Origin: Aldehydirespirator sp965220645
Lineage (GTDB): Bacteria; Actinomycetota; Acidimicrobiia; Acidimicrobiales; Aldehydirespiratoraceae
Length of the DNA stretch: 64,000 nucleotides
Reading direction: 5' to 3'
NCBI GenBank assembly: GCA_965220645.1
Contig: OZ244836.1
Span: 3,348,001-3,412,000 of the forward strand
Shown here: positions 57,072 to 64,000 of the stretch, in pieces
Layout of the letters: every line of letters starts with the position of its first letter
How positions within the stretch are numbered: position 1 is the first letter of the stretch
Notes under the pieces: model-generated
What the model was told of the DNA's origin: nothing
Databases searched by the model: none
The model's input: only the letters and a program-made list of their open reading frames with translations
Program-made: the position numbers and the translations under genes

Positions 57072-58495
57072 CCGAGACCGGCGGCCACCGCTTCGGCCAG
57101 CGGCAAGCCTTCCGAACCGACGCCGGCAGTGCCCGGTGCGTAGGAGAAGACCACGTTGTTGAGGCTGGTCTTTGCGTTCTCCTCGCCGCCGATGTTCTGC
57201 ACGACAGTCACCTTGGCCGCGCCGCAGTCACCGAACTCGTCGCAGTTGATGGTGCCGATGAGGCCCTGGTAGCCCTGCACGCTGTTGAGGTGGTCGCGGA
57301 TGCCCTGGCGGTCGATCATCAGGGTGCCGTCCTCGACCCAGGAGGCCGCCGCGATGGCGTCGAGCAGCAGCGTGGTGGCGTCATAGCCGTGCGCCCAGAA
57401 TGGCGCCGCCGGCTTCTCGCCGTAGGCCGCCTCATAGGTCGCCAGGAAGTCGACCGCGCTCTTGCCGGTGCTCTGGTTGACGTTCTCGCCGAAGCGCTGA
57501 TCCGGACCAGAGAAGTACATGCCCCGGGTCTGGGGTAGCGACAGGTAGTTGGTGTTCAACAGACCGTCGGCGCCCATCAGCACCGTGTTCTCCAGGCCCG
57601 AGACGCCCGGCGCCTGACCCGCTATGAAATCACCGGCCGGCTGAAAGATCGGGAAGAACAACAGTCCGGGACTGCCCGCGGCGACCTCCGTCAGCACCGG
57701 CACCATGTCGGTGTCGTCCTTGTTGACGGCGGAGAAAACTGTCACCGTGCCGCCCGCAGCCTCGAAGAAGTCCTTGAACGCCTGCGCCAGACCCTCTGTA
57801 TATGGGTCGCCGTCATGGATGGCGGCGGCGGTGCTGATGCCAATCTCGCTGAACACGAATTCGGCCACGGCCGCACCCTGGACGCGGTCGTTGTGGGCGG
57901 TTCGGTAGTAGCCGACGCTGCGATCCTTACCAACCGTGCCCTGCATGTCTGAAGTCAGATGCGGCGACGTGTTGCCCCCGGAGATGAGCACCATGCCGGC
58001 CTCGGTGATCAGCGGTGCCGCCGCAACGGCTGCACCCGAGCATGATGTGCCGATCACGCCGACCACGTCCTCGTCGGCCACGATGATCTGAGCGGCGGCC
58101 TGGCCGCCGTCGTTGGAGCACAAGTCGTCGAGGCTCGTGCCCAGGTCGACGTCGAAGCCGTGGATCTGGCCGTAGTCGTCCACCGCGATCTGCGATGCAC
58201 GATCGATCGGCAGGCCTAAGAAGGCAACGTCGCCGGTGATGGCCTCGAGCGAGCGGATCTGGATGGCGTCGCCCGCCTCGACGGTCACAACGCCGAGCGA
58301 ACCGTCGCCGAGGTGCTCCATCATGTCGTCGTCGGGTGTCTCATCGGGCACCTCGTCGGGCACCTCATCGGGCGCCTCGGTCGGTGCCGGGGCCTCGTCT
58401 ACGGCTTCCGCGTCGTCGTCACCACATGCGGCGGCGACGAGGCCGAAAGCGAGCAGCACCGCCACGCCTCGCAACAGGAACTTCCAATCTCTCAT
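56054..58495 (-). CDS. Fused substrate-binding lipoprotein: LivK-type domain plus NMT1/THI5-like domain
   Basis: The 813 residues have a signal peptide with lipobox VAAAC (Cys24), then an acidic Pro/Asp/Glu linker. Residues about 62-470 form a Peripla_BP_6 (branched-chain amino-acid type) domain: GVVTVEAGDAIQIRS, VGVIGTSCSGAAVAAAP and AIHDGDPYTEGLAQAFKDFF. From about 474 to the end runs an NMT1/THI5-like domain: VVQTDWFPESEHGAMYHLIG and GTENVTVNVFGGGVFPLVF. Such a fusion of two binding-protein families is unusual. The C-terminal domain is present in three nearly identical copies in this window. It probably delivers a ligand to the ABC permease/ATPase at 61.4-63.0 kb. Its start is preceded by a duplicated leader minicistron. 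Confidence 0.88.
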   Translation of the reverse strand: MRDWKFLLRGVAVLLAFGLVAAACGDDDAEAVDEAPAPTEAPDEVPDEVPDETPDDDMMEHLGDGSLGVVTVEAGDAIQIRSLEAITGDVAFLGLPIDRASQIAVDDYGQIHGFDVDLGTSLDDLCSNDGGQAAAQIIVADEDVVGVIGTSCSGAAVAAAPLITEAGMVLISGGNTSPHLTSDMQGTVGKDRSVGYYRTAHNDRVQGAAVAEFVFSEIGISTAAAIHDGDPYTEGLAQAFKDFFEAAGGTVTVFSAVNKDDTDMVPVLTEVAAGSPGLLFFPIFQPAGDFIAGQAPGVSGLENTVLMGADGLLNTNYLSLPQTRGMYFSGPDQRFGENVNQSTGKSAVDFLATYEAAYGEKPAAPFWAHGYDATTLLLDAIAAASWVEDGTLMIDRQGIRDHLNSVQGYQGLIGTINCDEFGDCGAAKVTVVQNIGGEENAKTSLNNVVFSYAPGTAGVGSEGLPLAEAVAAGLGDVCPSPLVVQTDWFPESEHGAMYHLIGDDYVVDTENQTVTGSMVLDGSELGIDFQVRTGGPAIGFAPVSSYMYTDDSIHLGYASTDAQILQWADAPLVSVVAPLEQNPQMIMWDPELPNVDSIADLGTENVTVNVFGGGVFPLVFAAQGIWSADQVDPSYDGSPARFVSEGGAIAQQGFASSEVYTYEHIYEEWGRPVEFQLLHDAGFQIYSQTLGVRPRDMESMRPCLERVVPIVQQAIVSFDASPGRGNAIIVDAVERYASFWVYPPALADFSVQAQRDYGLIGNGPDSTTGNMELDRIQGVLDSILATDLADDVPGDLSAEDLFTNEFIDGEIGF

Positions 58496-58552
58496 GTATT
58501 CCCTCCTAGGAACCTTCCGACTCTCATGTATTCCCTCCTAGGAACCTTCCGA
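58489..58552. repeat. 32-bp perfect tandem duplication at the lipoprotein start
   Basis: 58489-58520 and 58521-58552 are identical. On the coding strand each copy ends with CCTAGGAGGGAATACATGAG, a full ribosome-binding site and start codon. Confidence 0.97.
58492..58527 (-). CDS. 11-codon leader minicistron upstream of the fused lipoprotein gene
   Basis: ATG at 58527 reads MRVGRFLGGNT and ends in TGA at 58494-58492, overlapping the lipoprotein ATG (ATGA). It arises from a 32-bp tandem duplication covering CTAGGAGGG, spacer and ATG, so both start codons have the same strong binding site. Translation of the lipoprotein may be coupled to it. No known function. Confidence 0.5.
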   Translation of the reverse strand: MRVGRFLGGNT

Positions 58553-58660
58553 CTTGGACCCTGTGCCCAAGGCTCAGGCCTCAAGATAGTCGACTGAGTG
58601 TCAAACCCGCCCGCAGGACCCGGCTCGGTCCCCGGCGGGGCTGTTGGGGGGCGCGAAGAA

Positions 58661-59738
58661 GGGGCCGGCGCACTGGGCGCCGCCCCCTCTTCAGTGTCTT
58701 ACCAGACGGTGCGGCTCGGGTTAGAAGCCGATTTCCCCGTCGATGAACTCGTTGGTGAAGAGGTCCTCGGCGCTCAAGTCACCGGGCACATCGTCGGCCA
58801 GGTCGGTGGCCAAGATGGAGTCGAGCACCCCTTGGATGCGGTCAAGCTCCATGTTGCCCGTGGTCGAGTCGGGACCATTGCCGATCAGGCCGTAGTCGCG
58901 CTGAGCCTGAACCGAGAAGTCCGCCAGAGCCGGCGGATACACCCAGAAGCTCGCATACCGCTCGACCGCGTCCACGATGATCGCGTTGCCCCGACCAGGC
59001 GAAGCGTCAAACGAGACGATCGCCTGCTGAACGATCGGAACCACACGCTCCAGACACGGCCTCATCGACTCCATGTCACGGGGCCGCACACCAAGAGTCT
59101 GCGAGTAGATCTGGAACCCAGCGTCATGCAGCAGCTGGAACTCCACCGGCCGTCCCCACTCCTCATAGATGTGCTCATAGGTGTACACCTCAGAAGAAGC
59201 GAAGCCCTGCTGAGCGATCGCGCCGCCCTCGGACACGAACCGGGCCGGGCTGCCGTCATAGGACGGATCCACCTGATCCGCGCTCCAGATCCCCTGAGCC
59301 GCGAACACCAGCGGGAACACACCACCACCGAACACGTTCACCGTGACGTTCTCGGTGCCCAGATCAGCGATGCTGTCCACATTGGGCAACTCCGGATCCC
59401 ACATGATCATCTGCGGGTTCTGCTCCAACGGAGCAACCACCGACACCAGCGGAGCATCAGCCCACTGCAAGATCTGAGCATCCGTGGACGCATAACCCAA
59501 ATGGATCGAATCGTCGGTGTACATGTAACTCGACACCGGCGCGAACCCGATAGCGGGACCACCGGTACGAACCTGGAAATCGATACCCAGCTCAGAGCCA
59601 TCAAGCACCATCGAACCCGTAACCGTCTGATTCTCAGTATCAACCACATAATCGTCACCGATCAGGTGATACATCGCACCATGCTCAGACTCCGGGAACC
59701 AATCCGTCTGAACCACCAACGGCGACGGACACACATCC
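58661..59738. repeat. Copy B of the duplicated binding-domain segment
   Basis: Matches copy A over 1078 bases, including sequence after the stop, and matches copy C over about 970 bases (58778-59747 with 59831-60800) with one difference. It encodes the last domain of the second lipoprotein. Confidence 0.9.
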
Positions 59739-61273
59739 GACAGATCCATAGCGACCTCTTCCATCATCTCCTCGGGGAAGCCGATGTTGGCGTCGATGAA
59801 CTCGTTGGTGAACAAGTCGGCAGCGGAGAGGTCACCGGGCACATCGTCGGCCAGGTCGGTGGCCAAGATGGAGTCGAGCACCCCTTGGATGCGGTCAAGC
59901 TCCATGTTGCCCGTGGTCGAGTCGGGACCATTGCCGATCAGGCCGTAGTCGCGCTGAGCCTGAACCGAGAAGTCCGCCAGAGCCGGCGGATACACCCAGA
60001 AGCTCGCATACCGCTCGACCGCGTCCACGATGATCGCGTTGCCCCGACCAGGCGAAGCGTCAAACGAGACGATCGCCTGCTGAACGATCGGAACCACACG
60101 CTCCAGACACGGCCTCATCGACTCCATGTCACGGGGCCGCACACCAAGAGTCTGCGAGTAGATCTGGAACCCAGCGTCATGCAGCAGCTGGAACTCCACC
60201 GGCCGTCCCCACTCCTCATAGATGTGCTCATAGGTGTACACCTCAGAAGAAGCGAAGCCCTGCTGAGCGATCGCGCCGCCCTCGGACACGAACCGGGCCG
60301 GGCTGCCGTCATAGGACGGATCCACCTGATCCGCGCTCCAGATCCCCTGAGCCGCGAACACCAGCGGGAACACACCACCACCGAACACGTTCACCGTGAC
60401 GTTCTCGGTGCCCAGATCAGCGATGCTGTCCACATTGGGCAACTCCGGATCCCACATGATCATCTGCGGGTTCTGCTCCAACGGAGCAACCACAGACACC
60501 AGCGGAGCATCAGCCCACTGCAAGATCTGAGCATCCGTGGACGCATAACCCAAATGGATCGAATCGTCGGTGTACATGTAACTCGACACCGGCGCGAACC
60601 CGATAGCGGGACCACCGGTACGAACCTGGAAATCGATACCCAGCTCAGAGCCATCAAGCACCATCGAACCCGTAACCGTCTGATTCTCAGTATCAACCAC
60701 ATAATCGTCACCGATCAGGTGATACATCGCACCATGCTCAGACTCCGGGAACCAATCCGTCTGAACCACCAACGGCGACGGACACACATCCGACAGATCC
60801 ACGGCCACCGGTGCCGGCTCGGTCGTGGTGGGTTCGGCCGCGGCCGCGGCCTCTGCGGCGGCAGCCGCAGCCTCCTCAGCGGCCGCGGCGGCCGCATCGG
60901 CATCGGCCTGAGCCGCAGCGGCCTCAGCCTCCGCTGCTTCCACGGCCGCCTCGAGCTCGGCGACGACCTCGGGGTCTATGGTTCCCTCGGCATCGGCCAA
61001 GGCCGCGTCGAGGGCCGCCTGGGCCTCTGCGGCGGCAGCCGCAGCCTCCTCAGCCCGAGCGGCGGCCGCATCGGCCTCGGCCTGGGCCGCGGCGGCCTCA
61101 GCCTCGGCGGCGGCGGCCTCGGCTTCAGCGGCGGCCGCGGCGGCCTCAGCCTCGGATTGAGCCGCGGCGGTATCGGCGTCCGTAACGCCGTCATCGTCGT
61201 CGCCGCATGCCGCAGCCAGCAGCCCGAAGGCAACCAGGACCGCGAGCCAACGAAGCATCTTTGCGTGTTTCAC
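58721..61273 (-). CDS. Lipoprotein with coiled-coil stalk and two tandem NMT1/THI5-like binding domains
   Basis: The 850 residues begin with a signal peptide and lipobox LAAAC (Cys23). Residues about 38-150 are an Ala/Glu-rich repeat predicted to form a long helix or coiled coil (AEAEAAAAEAEAAAAQAEAD). A short EPTTTEPAP linker precedes two copies of the NMT1-like domain (about 160-498 and 511-850), each starting SDVCPSPLVVQTDWFPESEH. The domains are nearly identical to each other and to the C-terminus of the 56054-58495 product. Upstream genes encode the permease and ATPase, so this is likely their binding protein. Domain doubling on a stalk is unusual. Confidence 0.88.
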   Translation of the reverse strand: MKHAKMLRWLAVLVAFGLLAAACGDDDDGVTDADTAAAQSEAEAAAAAAEAEAAAAEAEAAAAQAEADAAAARAEEAAAAAAEAQAALDAALADAEGTIDPEVVAELEAAVEAAEAEAAAAQADADAAAAAAEEAAAAAAEAAAAAEPTTTEPAPVAVDLSDVCPSPLVVQTDWFPESEHGAMYHLIGDDYVVDTENQTVTGSMVLDGSELGIDFQVRTGGPAIGFAPVSSYMYTDDSIHLGYASTDAQILQWADAPLVSVVAPLEQNPQMIMWDPELPNVDSIADLGTENVTVNVFGGGVFPLVFAAQGIWSADQVDPSYDGSPARFVSEGGAIAQQGFASSEVYTYEHIYEEWGRPVEFQLLHDAGFQIYSQTLGVRPRDMESMRPCLERVVPIVQQAIVSFDASPGRGNAIIVDAVERYASFWVYPPALADFSVQAQRDYGLIGNGPDSTTGNMELDRIQGVLDSILATDLADDVPGDLSAADLFTNEFIDANIGFPEEMMEEVAMDLSDVCPSPLVVQTDWFPESEHGAMYHLIGDDYVVDTENQTVTGSMVLDGSELGIDFQVRTGGPAIGFAPVSSYMYTDDSIHLGYASTDAQILQWADAPLVSVVAPLEQNPQMIMWDPELPNVDSIADLGTENVTVNVFGGGVFPLVFAAQGIWSADQVDPSYDGSPARFVSEGGAIAQQGFASSEVYTYEHIYEEWGRPVEFQLLHDAGFQIYSQTLGVRPRDMESMRPCLERVVPIVQQAIVSFDASPGRGNAIIVDAVERYASFWVYPPALADFSVQAQRDYGLIGNGPDSTTGNMELDRIQGVLDSILATDLADDVPGDLSAEDLFTNEFIDGEIGF
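59831..60800. repeat. Copy C of the duplicated binding-domain segment
   Basis: About 970 bases match copy B at an offset of 1053, with one silent difference noticed at 60494 (A for C, in a serine codon). The identity is lower before 59831, where the coding end was remodelled into the linker joining the two domains. Confidence 0.9.
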
Positions 61274-61378
61274 TTGTCTCCTCCCGGGGCGCGACCCGGC
61301 CCAGACCGGGTCGTCATGTATGCAGACGGATATGTCTACCGACCCATCCAGACGACCGCCAAAGCGAGCCTCAGAGGG

Positions 61379-62302
61379 TTACTTCTGAACCGACTCGTGC
61401 CACTTGCCGATTGCGAAGTTCTGTATCCACCCGAAGGTCCAGAACACAGTGATGCCGAGCGCTGAGGACAGGATCACCGCGGCCAGGAGTTCCTCGCCCT
61501 GCAGGTTGTTCGCGTAGCGCTTGAGCAGCTGGCCGATGCCGACCTCGCCACGGCCGAAGAAGAAGTCGCCGACGATGGCGCCGATGACCGACAGCCCGGC
61601 CGAGATCCGAAGGCCTGCGAACACCGCGGGCAAAGCGGCCGGGAACATGAGCTTTCGCAGGCGGGTGAGACGGTTCGCTTGGTGCAGCGTGAAGAGGTCG
61701 TGCATCGCCCTGTCGGCCGACAGCAGCCCGAACAGCGTGTTCACGATGATGGGGAACAGCGAGATGATGATGCACACCACCACCCGCGACGTCTGGCCGT
61801 AGCCCCACCAGAAGCCGATCAGCGGCACGATGGCCAGGATGGGAATCGCCTGCAGCGTCACCATGAACGGGAACACGGCGCGCTCCACGATCTTGGCCTG
61901 GCTCATCATCGTGGCCAGGAAGAAACCGAGCGAGATCGCGATGGCGAGCCCGATGAGGGCCACCTTGGTGCTCGACCAGAGTCCCCCGAGCATCTCGGTG
62001 ATGTTGGCCGAGTCGAGGAACCCGACGTCCAGGACATCATGCGGCGGCCGCATCAGGAAGCGGCGGCTCTCATCGATGACGACGAACGAGACGTAGTACC
62101 AGAAGCCGACGAAGAAGCTGCCGAGCACGAGAGGAGGCAGCACCGCCTCGAACAACTCGCGCTGCCGCGACTTCACCCGGTAGGCCTTGGGGGCGTCGTC
62201 AGGCAATTGCGGCGCCAAACCCCCGTCGGCGGGAGCCTTGCTGGACTCCGTCGGCGCGGCGGCTGCGTCGACTTCGGGCTCGGATGATGCTTGCGGGGTC
62301 AT
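61379..62302 (-). CDS. ABC transporter permease (SsuC/TauC/ThiX type)
   Basis: Membrane component of an importer. The 307 residues have a hydrophilic Ala/Pro-rich N-terminus of about 50 residues, then about six membrane segments including LVLGSFFVGFWYYVSFVV and IGLAIAISLGFFLATMM. The cytoplasmic coupling loop is FPAALPAVFAGLRISAGLSV. Its ATG overlaps the ATPase stop by four bases. The family usually works with NMT1-type binding proteins, which fits the downstream lipoproteins; ligands in relatives include sulfonates, nitrate and pyrimidine precursors. Confidence 0.92.
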   Translation of the reverse strand: MTPQASSEPEVDAAAAPTESSKAPADGGLAPQLPDDAPKAYRVKSRQRELFEAVLPPLVLGSFFVGFWYYVSFVVIDESRRFLMRPPHDVLDVGFLDSANITEMLGGLWSSTKVALIGLAIAISLGFFLATMMSQAKIVERAVFPFMVTLQAIPILAIVPLIGFWWGYGQTSRVVVCIIISLFPIIVNTLFGLLSADRAMHDLFTLHQANRLTRLRKLMFPAALPAVFAGLRISAGLSVIGAIVGDFFFGRGEVGIGQLLKRYANNLQGEELLAAVILSSALGITVFWTFGWIQNFAIGKWHESVQK

Positions 62303-63048
62303 GAGTGGGAACCTCGCAGGGCCAACGAGACCTCGCCGCTCAGGAGGGCGAAGTCCGGTTCGAACCGCAACTCGGGCTGGCGGGGATAGCTGAACGGCAC
62401 GTCGAAGCGGGCGACGATCCGGCCGGGCCGGGCCGACATCACGTACACCTTGGTGCTCATGAACACGGCCTCGCCGATCGAGTGGGTGATGAACAGGCCG
62501 GCGAACCCCTCGGACTGGAACAGCCGCTGGGTCTCTTCGTTGAGGTGCTCCCGGGTGATCTCGTCGACCGCGCCGAAGGGCTCATCGAACAGGAACAACG
62601 GTGGCTTCAGGGTCAGGGTGCGGGCCAACGAAGCCCGCATCTTCATCCCGCCCGACAGCGACTTGGGATAGTGATCCTCGAAGCCGTTGAGGCCGACCAG
62701 GTTGATGGCCGCGATCGAGAGCTCGCGGCGCTGGGCGGAGTCGAAGCCGTGCAGTTCAGCGAACAGTTCCACGTTCTGGCGCACGGTGCGCCAGGGCAGC
62801 AGGGTGGCGTCCTGGAACACGTAGCCGAGCCGGTCGCGGTCGACCTCCACCGATCCCGCGGTCGGCTCCAGCAGGCCCGCCGCGATCCGCAGCAGGGTCG
62901 ATTTGCCGCAACCCGAAGGGCCCACGACGGTGATGAACTCGCCCTTGTCGACCGAGAAGGTGATGTCGCGCAGGGCCTCGGTGCCGTCGGGGAACACCAT
63001 CCCGATGCCGTCGAAGGCCAGCGCGCCGGTAGTGGTGACCGTGCTCAT
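62299..63048 (-). CDS. ABC transporter ATP-binding protein (SsuB/TauB type)
   Basis: From ATG 63048 (MSTVTTTGALAFDGIGMVFP) it is 249 residues. Walker A GPSGCGKST, Q-loop YVFQDATLLPW, signature LSGGMKMRASLAR, Walker B LFLFDEPFGAVDE and the switch His in FITHSIGEA are all intact. It leads the importer transcript ATPase-permease-lipoprotein(s). The longer upstream frame is not conserved. Confidence 0.95.
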   Translation of the reverse strand: MSTVTTTGALAFDGIGMVFPDGTEALRDITFSVDKGEFITVVGPSGCGKSTLLRIAAGLLEPTAGSVEVDRDRLGYVFQDATLLPWRTVRQNVELFAELHGFDSAQRRELSIAAINLVGLNGFEDHYPKSLSGGMKMRASLARTLTLKPPLFLFDEPFGAVDEITREHLNEETQRLFQSEGFAGLFITHSIGEAVFMSTKVYVMSARPGRIVARFDVPFSYPRQPELRFEPDFALLSGEVSLALRGSHS

Positions 63049-63157
63049 TAGACCCTCATCCCCGTCACACGAACCTCCCGGAACGATCGTCAATCGGCCC
63101 GACAACCCTACAGTATCTTCGCCGATCAATAACTAGTTGGAGAGGACGCCAAGGCCA

Positions 63158-63721
63158 ATGCGGGTGCTGCTGCTCGACGGCTACGAGCCGGACGACACCA
63201 ACCACCGGGTGGTGAGCGAAGCCGTCGAGGAACTCGAGGCGGCGGGCAACGAGGTCGACCTGCTCTGCCTGCACGACTTCAACTCGGTGATGTCGCCAGC
63301 CGAACGAGTCGCCTACCACAGCGATCAGCCCGTGATCTCCGACGATGTGCGCGACTCCGCCGACAGGTTGAAACTCGCGGAAGCGCTGCTGTTCTGCTAT
63401 CCCACGCTGGCGTTCAACGTGCCGGCGACCATGAAGGGCTGGCTCGAGCGAGTGTTGGTGCCCGGGGTGGCCTTCGTGTTCGACGACAAACACCGGGTCA
63501 AGCCCGGCATGCAGAACATCCGGCGGATCGGAGCGGTCACGACCAGCTCCCACGGCCGGATGGCGAGGCTGCGGGCCCGCGACGCCGGCAAGCGCACCAC
63601 GGCCCGGACACTGCGGCTGAGCGCCCACAAGCGTTGCCGCACCACCTTCGTGTCGGTGCGCTCACCCGCAGACGACGAGGGAATCGCCAGGATCCGCAAG
63701 GCTCTGCGCCGCTGGCAATAG
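63158..63721 (+). CDS. Flavodoxin-fold NAD(P)H dehydrogenase (quinone reductase-like)
   Basis: The 187 residues begin MRVLLLDGYEPDDTNHRVVS, a Flavodoxin_2-type start. CYPTLAFNVPATMKGWLERV and LVPGVAFVFDD form the FMN-binding and dimer core shared with MdaB/NQO-type reductases. ATG 63158 is chosen over an upstream TTG at 63137 because the first strand starts there. Divergent from the ABC ATPase. It could supply reducing power to the oxygenases or handle quinones; this is inference. Confidence 0.85.
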   Translation: MRVLLLDGYEPDDTNHRVVSEAVEELEAAGNEVDLLCLHDFNSVMSPAERVAYHSDQPVISDDVRDSADRLKLAEALLFCYPTLAFNVPATMKGWLERVLVPGVAFVFDDKHRVKPGMQNIRRIGAVTTSSHGRMARLRARDAGKRTTARTLRLSAHKRCRTTFVSVRSPADDEGIARIRKALRRWQ

Positions 63722-63747
63722 CCCACCCGCCGGCCGGGCGGACACAG

Positions 63748-64000
63748 TCAGGCCCTGGGCAGTAGGGGCAGCACTTCTTCGCCGATGCGGTGGAGCTGCT
63801 CCTCGACCTCGTCGTAGGGGTCGCCGGGCATGGCCGGGAACAGCAGCAGGTTCTCCAGGCCGATCTGCTCGTCGAACCAGTTGATGACTTCGGCCACCTG
63901 CTCGCCGGTACCCACCGCGTAAGTCTTCTGGTCCAGCGACTCCTCCAGGGTTGGAATCAGCCCGGGCTTGGCCGGGCGCCCGTCGGGGCCCATGTAGCCC
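63748..64000 (-). CDS. Luciferase-like (LLM class) flavin-dependent oxidoreductase, C-terminal part only
   Basis: The frame is open to the right edge, so only the last 83 or so codons are present. KTYAVGTGEQVAEVINWFDE and a closing RIGEEVLPLLPRA fit the C-terminal end of F420/FMN-dependent LLM oxidoreductases, where a G-T/S-P-E-Q-V-A helix precedes the final strand. It is convergent with the quinone-reductase-like gene. The family assignment rests on this short segment. Confidence 0.65.
   Translation of the reverse strand, partial: GYMGPDGRPAKPGLIPTLEESLDQKTYAVGTGEQVAEVINWFDEQIGLENLLLFPAMPGDPYDEVEEQLHRIGEEVLPLLPRA

Noticed and set aside
58598..61465. Plus-strand open frame of 955 codons over the second lipoprotein gene
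   Set aside because: It is the antisense of a gene with signal peptide, lipobox and two recognisable domains, and it repeats because that gene repeats. High GC keeps antisense frames open.
63722..63747. Rho-independent terminator between the convergent last two genes
   Set aside because: CCGCC-GGCCG-GGCGG can form a short stem but has no T-run on either side, so it is too weak to list.

Overview
The window is high-GC DNA from an actinobacterium. The run from secE through rpoBC, the str and S10/spc/alpha ribosomal operons to truA, rplM-rpsI and glmM-glmS follows actinobacterial order. The zinc-type S14, the IF-1 N-terminus, an NDMA-type alcohol dehydrogenase, a class III CoA-transferase and LivK-type binding domains point to Acidimicrobiia. 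That lineage call is inference from gene content, not a search.

Layout. Positions 1-21581 (all minus strand) hold glmS (running off the left edge), glmM, rpsI, rplM, truA, rplQ, rpoA, rpsD, rpsK, rpsM, rpmJ, infA, adk, secY and the spc/S10 ribosomal genes back to rplC. Positions 21582-26611 are an interruption of about 5 kb carrying three plus-strand genes: an AI-2E-type permease, a complete IS110-family element and a polysaccharide-deacetylase lipoprotein. The minus-strand set resumes at rpsJ and continues through tuf, fusA, rpsG, rpsL, rpoC, rpoB, a tyrosine phosphatase, rplL, rplJ, rplA, rplK, nusG, secE, tRNA-Trp, an anti-sigma/ECF sigma pair, tRNA-Met and tRNA-Thr (43.2-44.6 kb). From 44.6 kb the content is metabolic: a serine hydrolase, an acyl-CoA synthetase, a VWA/MoxR pair, an alcohol dehydrogenase, a CoA-transferase, a CodA-like amidohydrolase, a Rieske oxygenase, a 2-oxoglutarate oxygenase, two large binding lipoproteins, an ABC permease and ATPase, a flavodoxin-fold reductase and the end of a luciferase-like oxidoreductase. 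The 52-63 kb stretch looks like uptake and oxidation of a small, probably nitrogenous, organic compound, but the substrate cannot be read from sequence.

Most notable observations. (1) The IS110 element (about 23035-24496) carries a foldable bridge RNA. Its target guides match the site where the element sits, and its right donor guide matches its own left end. The site lies inside a dispersed repeat of about 45 bp with further copies at 9.9, 14.6 and 53.5 kb. (2) At four gene boundaries (rpmJ/rpsM, rplR/rpsE, rplP/rpmC and upstream of the lipoprotein at 58.5 kb) a short duplication has copied a ribosome-binding site and start/stop junction. Each leaves an 11-16 codon minicistron whose stop overlaps or abuts the next start. 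(3) One NMT1-like binding domain is present three times, almost identical at the DNA level, in two neighbouring lipoprotein genes. (4) GlmS is roughly twice the normal length. (5) infA appears to start at CTG. (6) S12 has Arg at position 88, a known streptomycin-resistance substitution.
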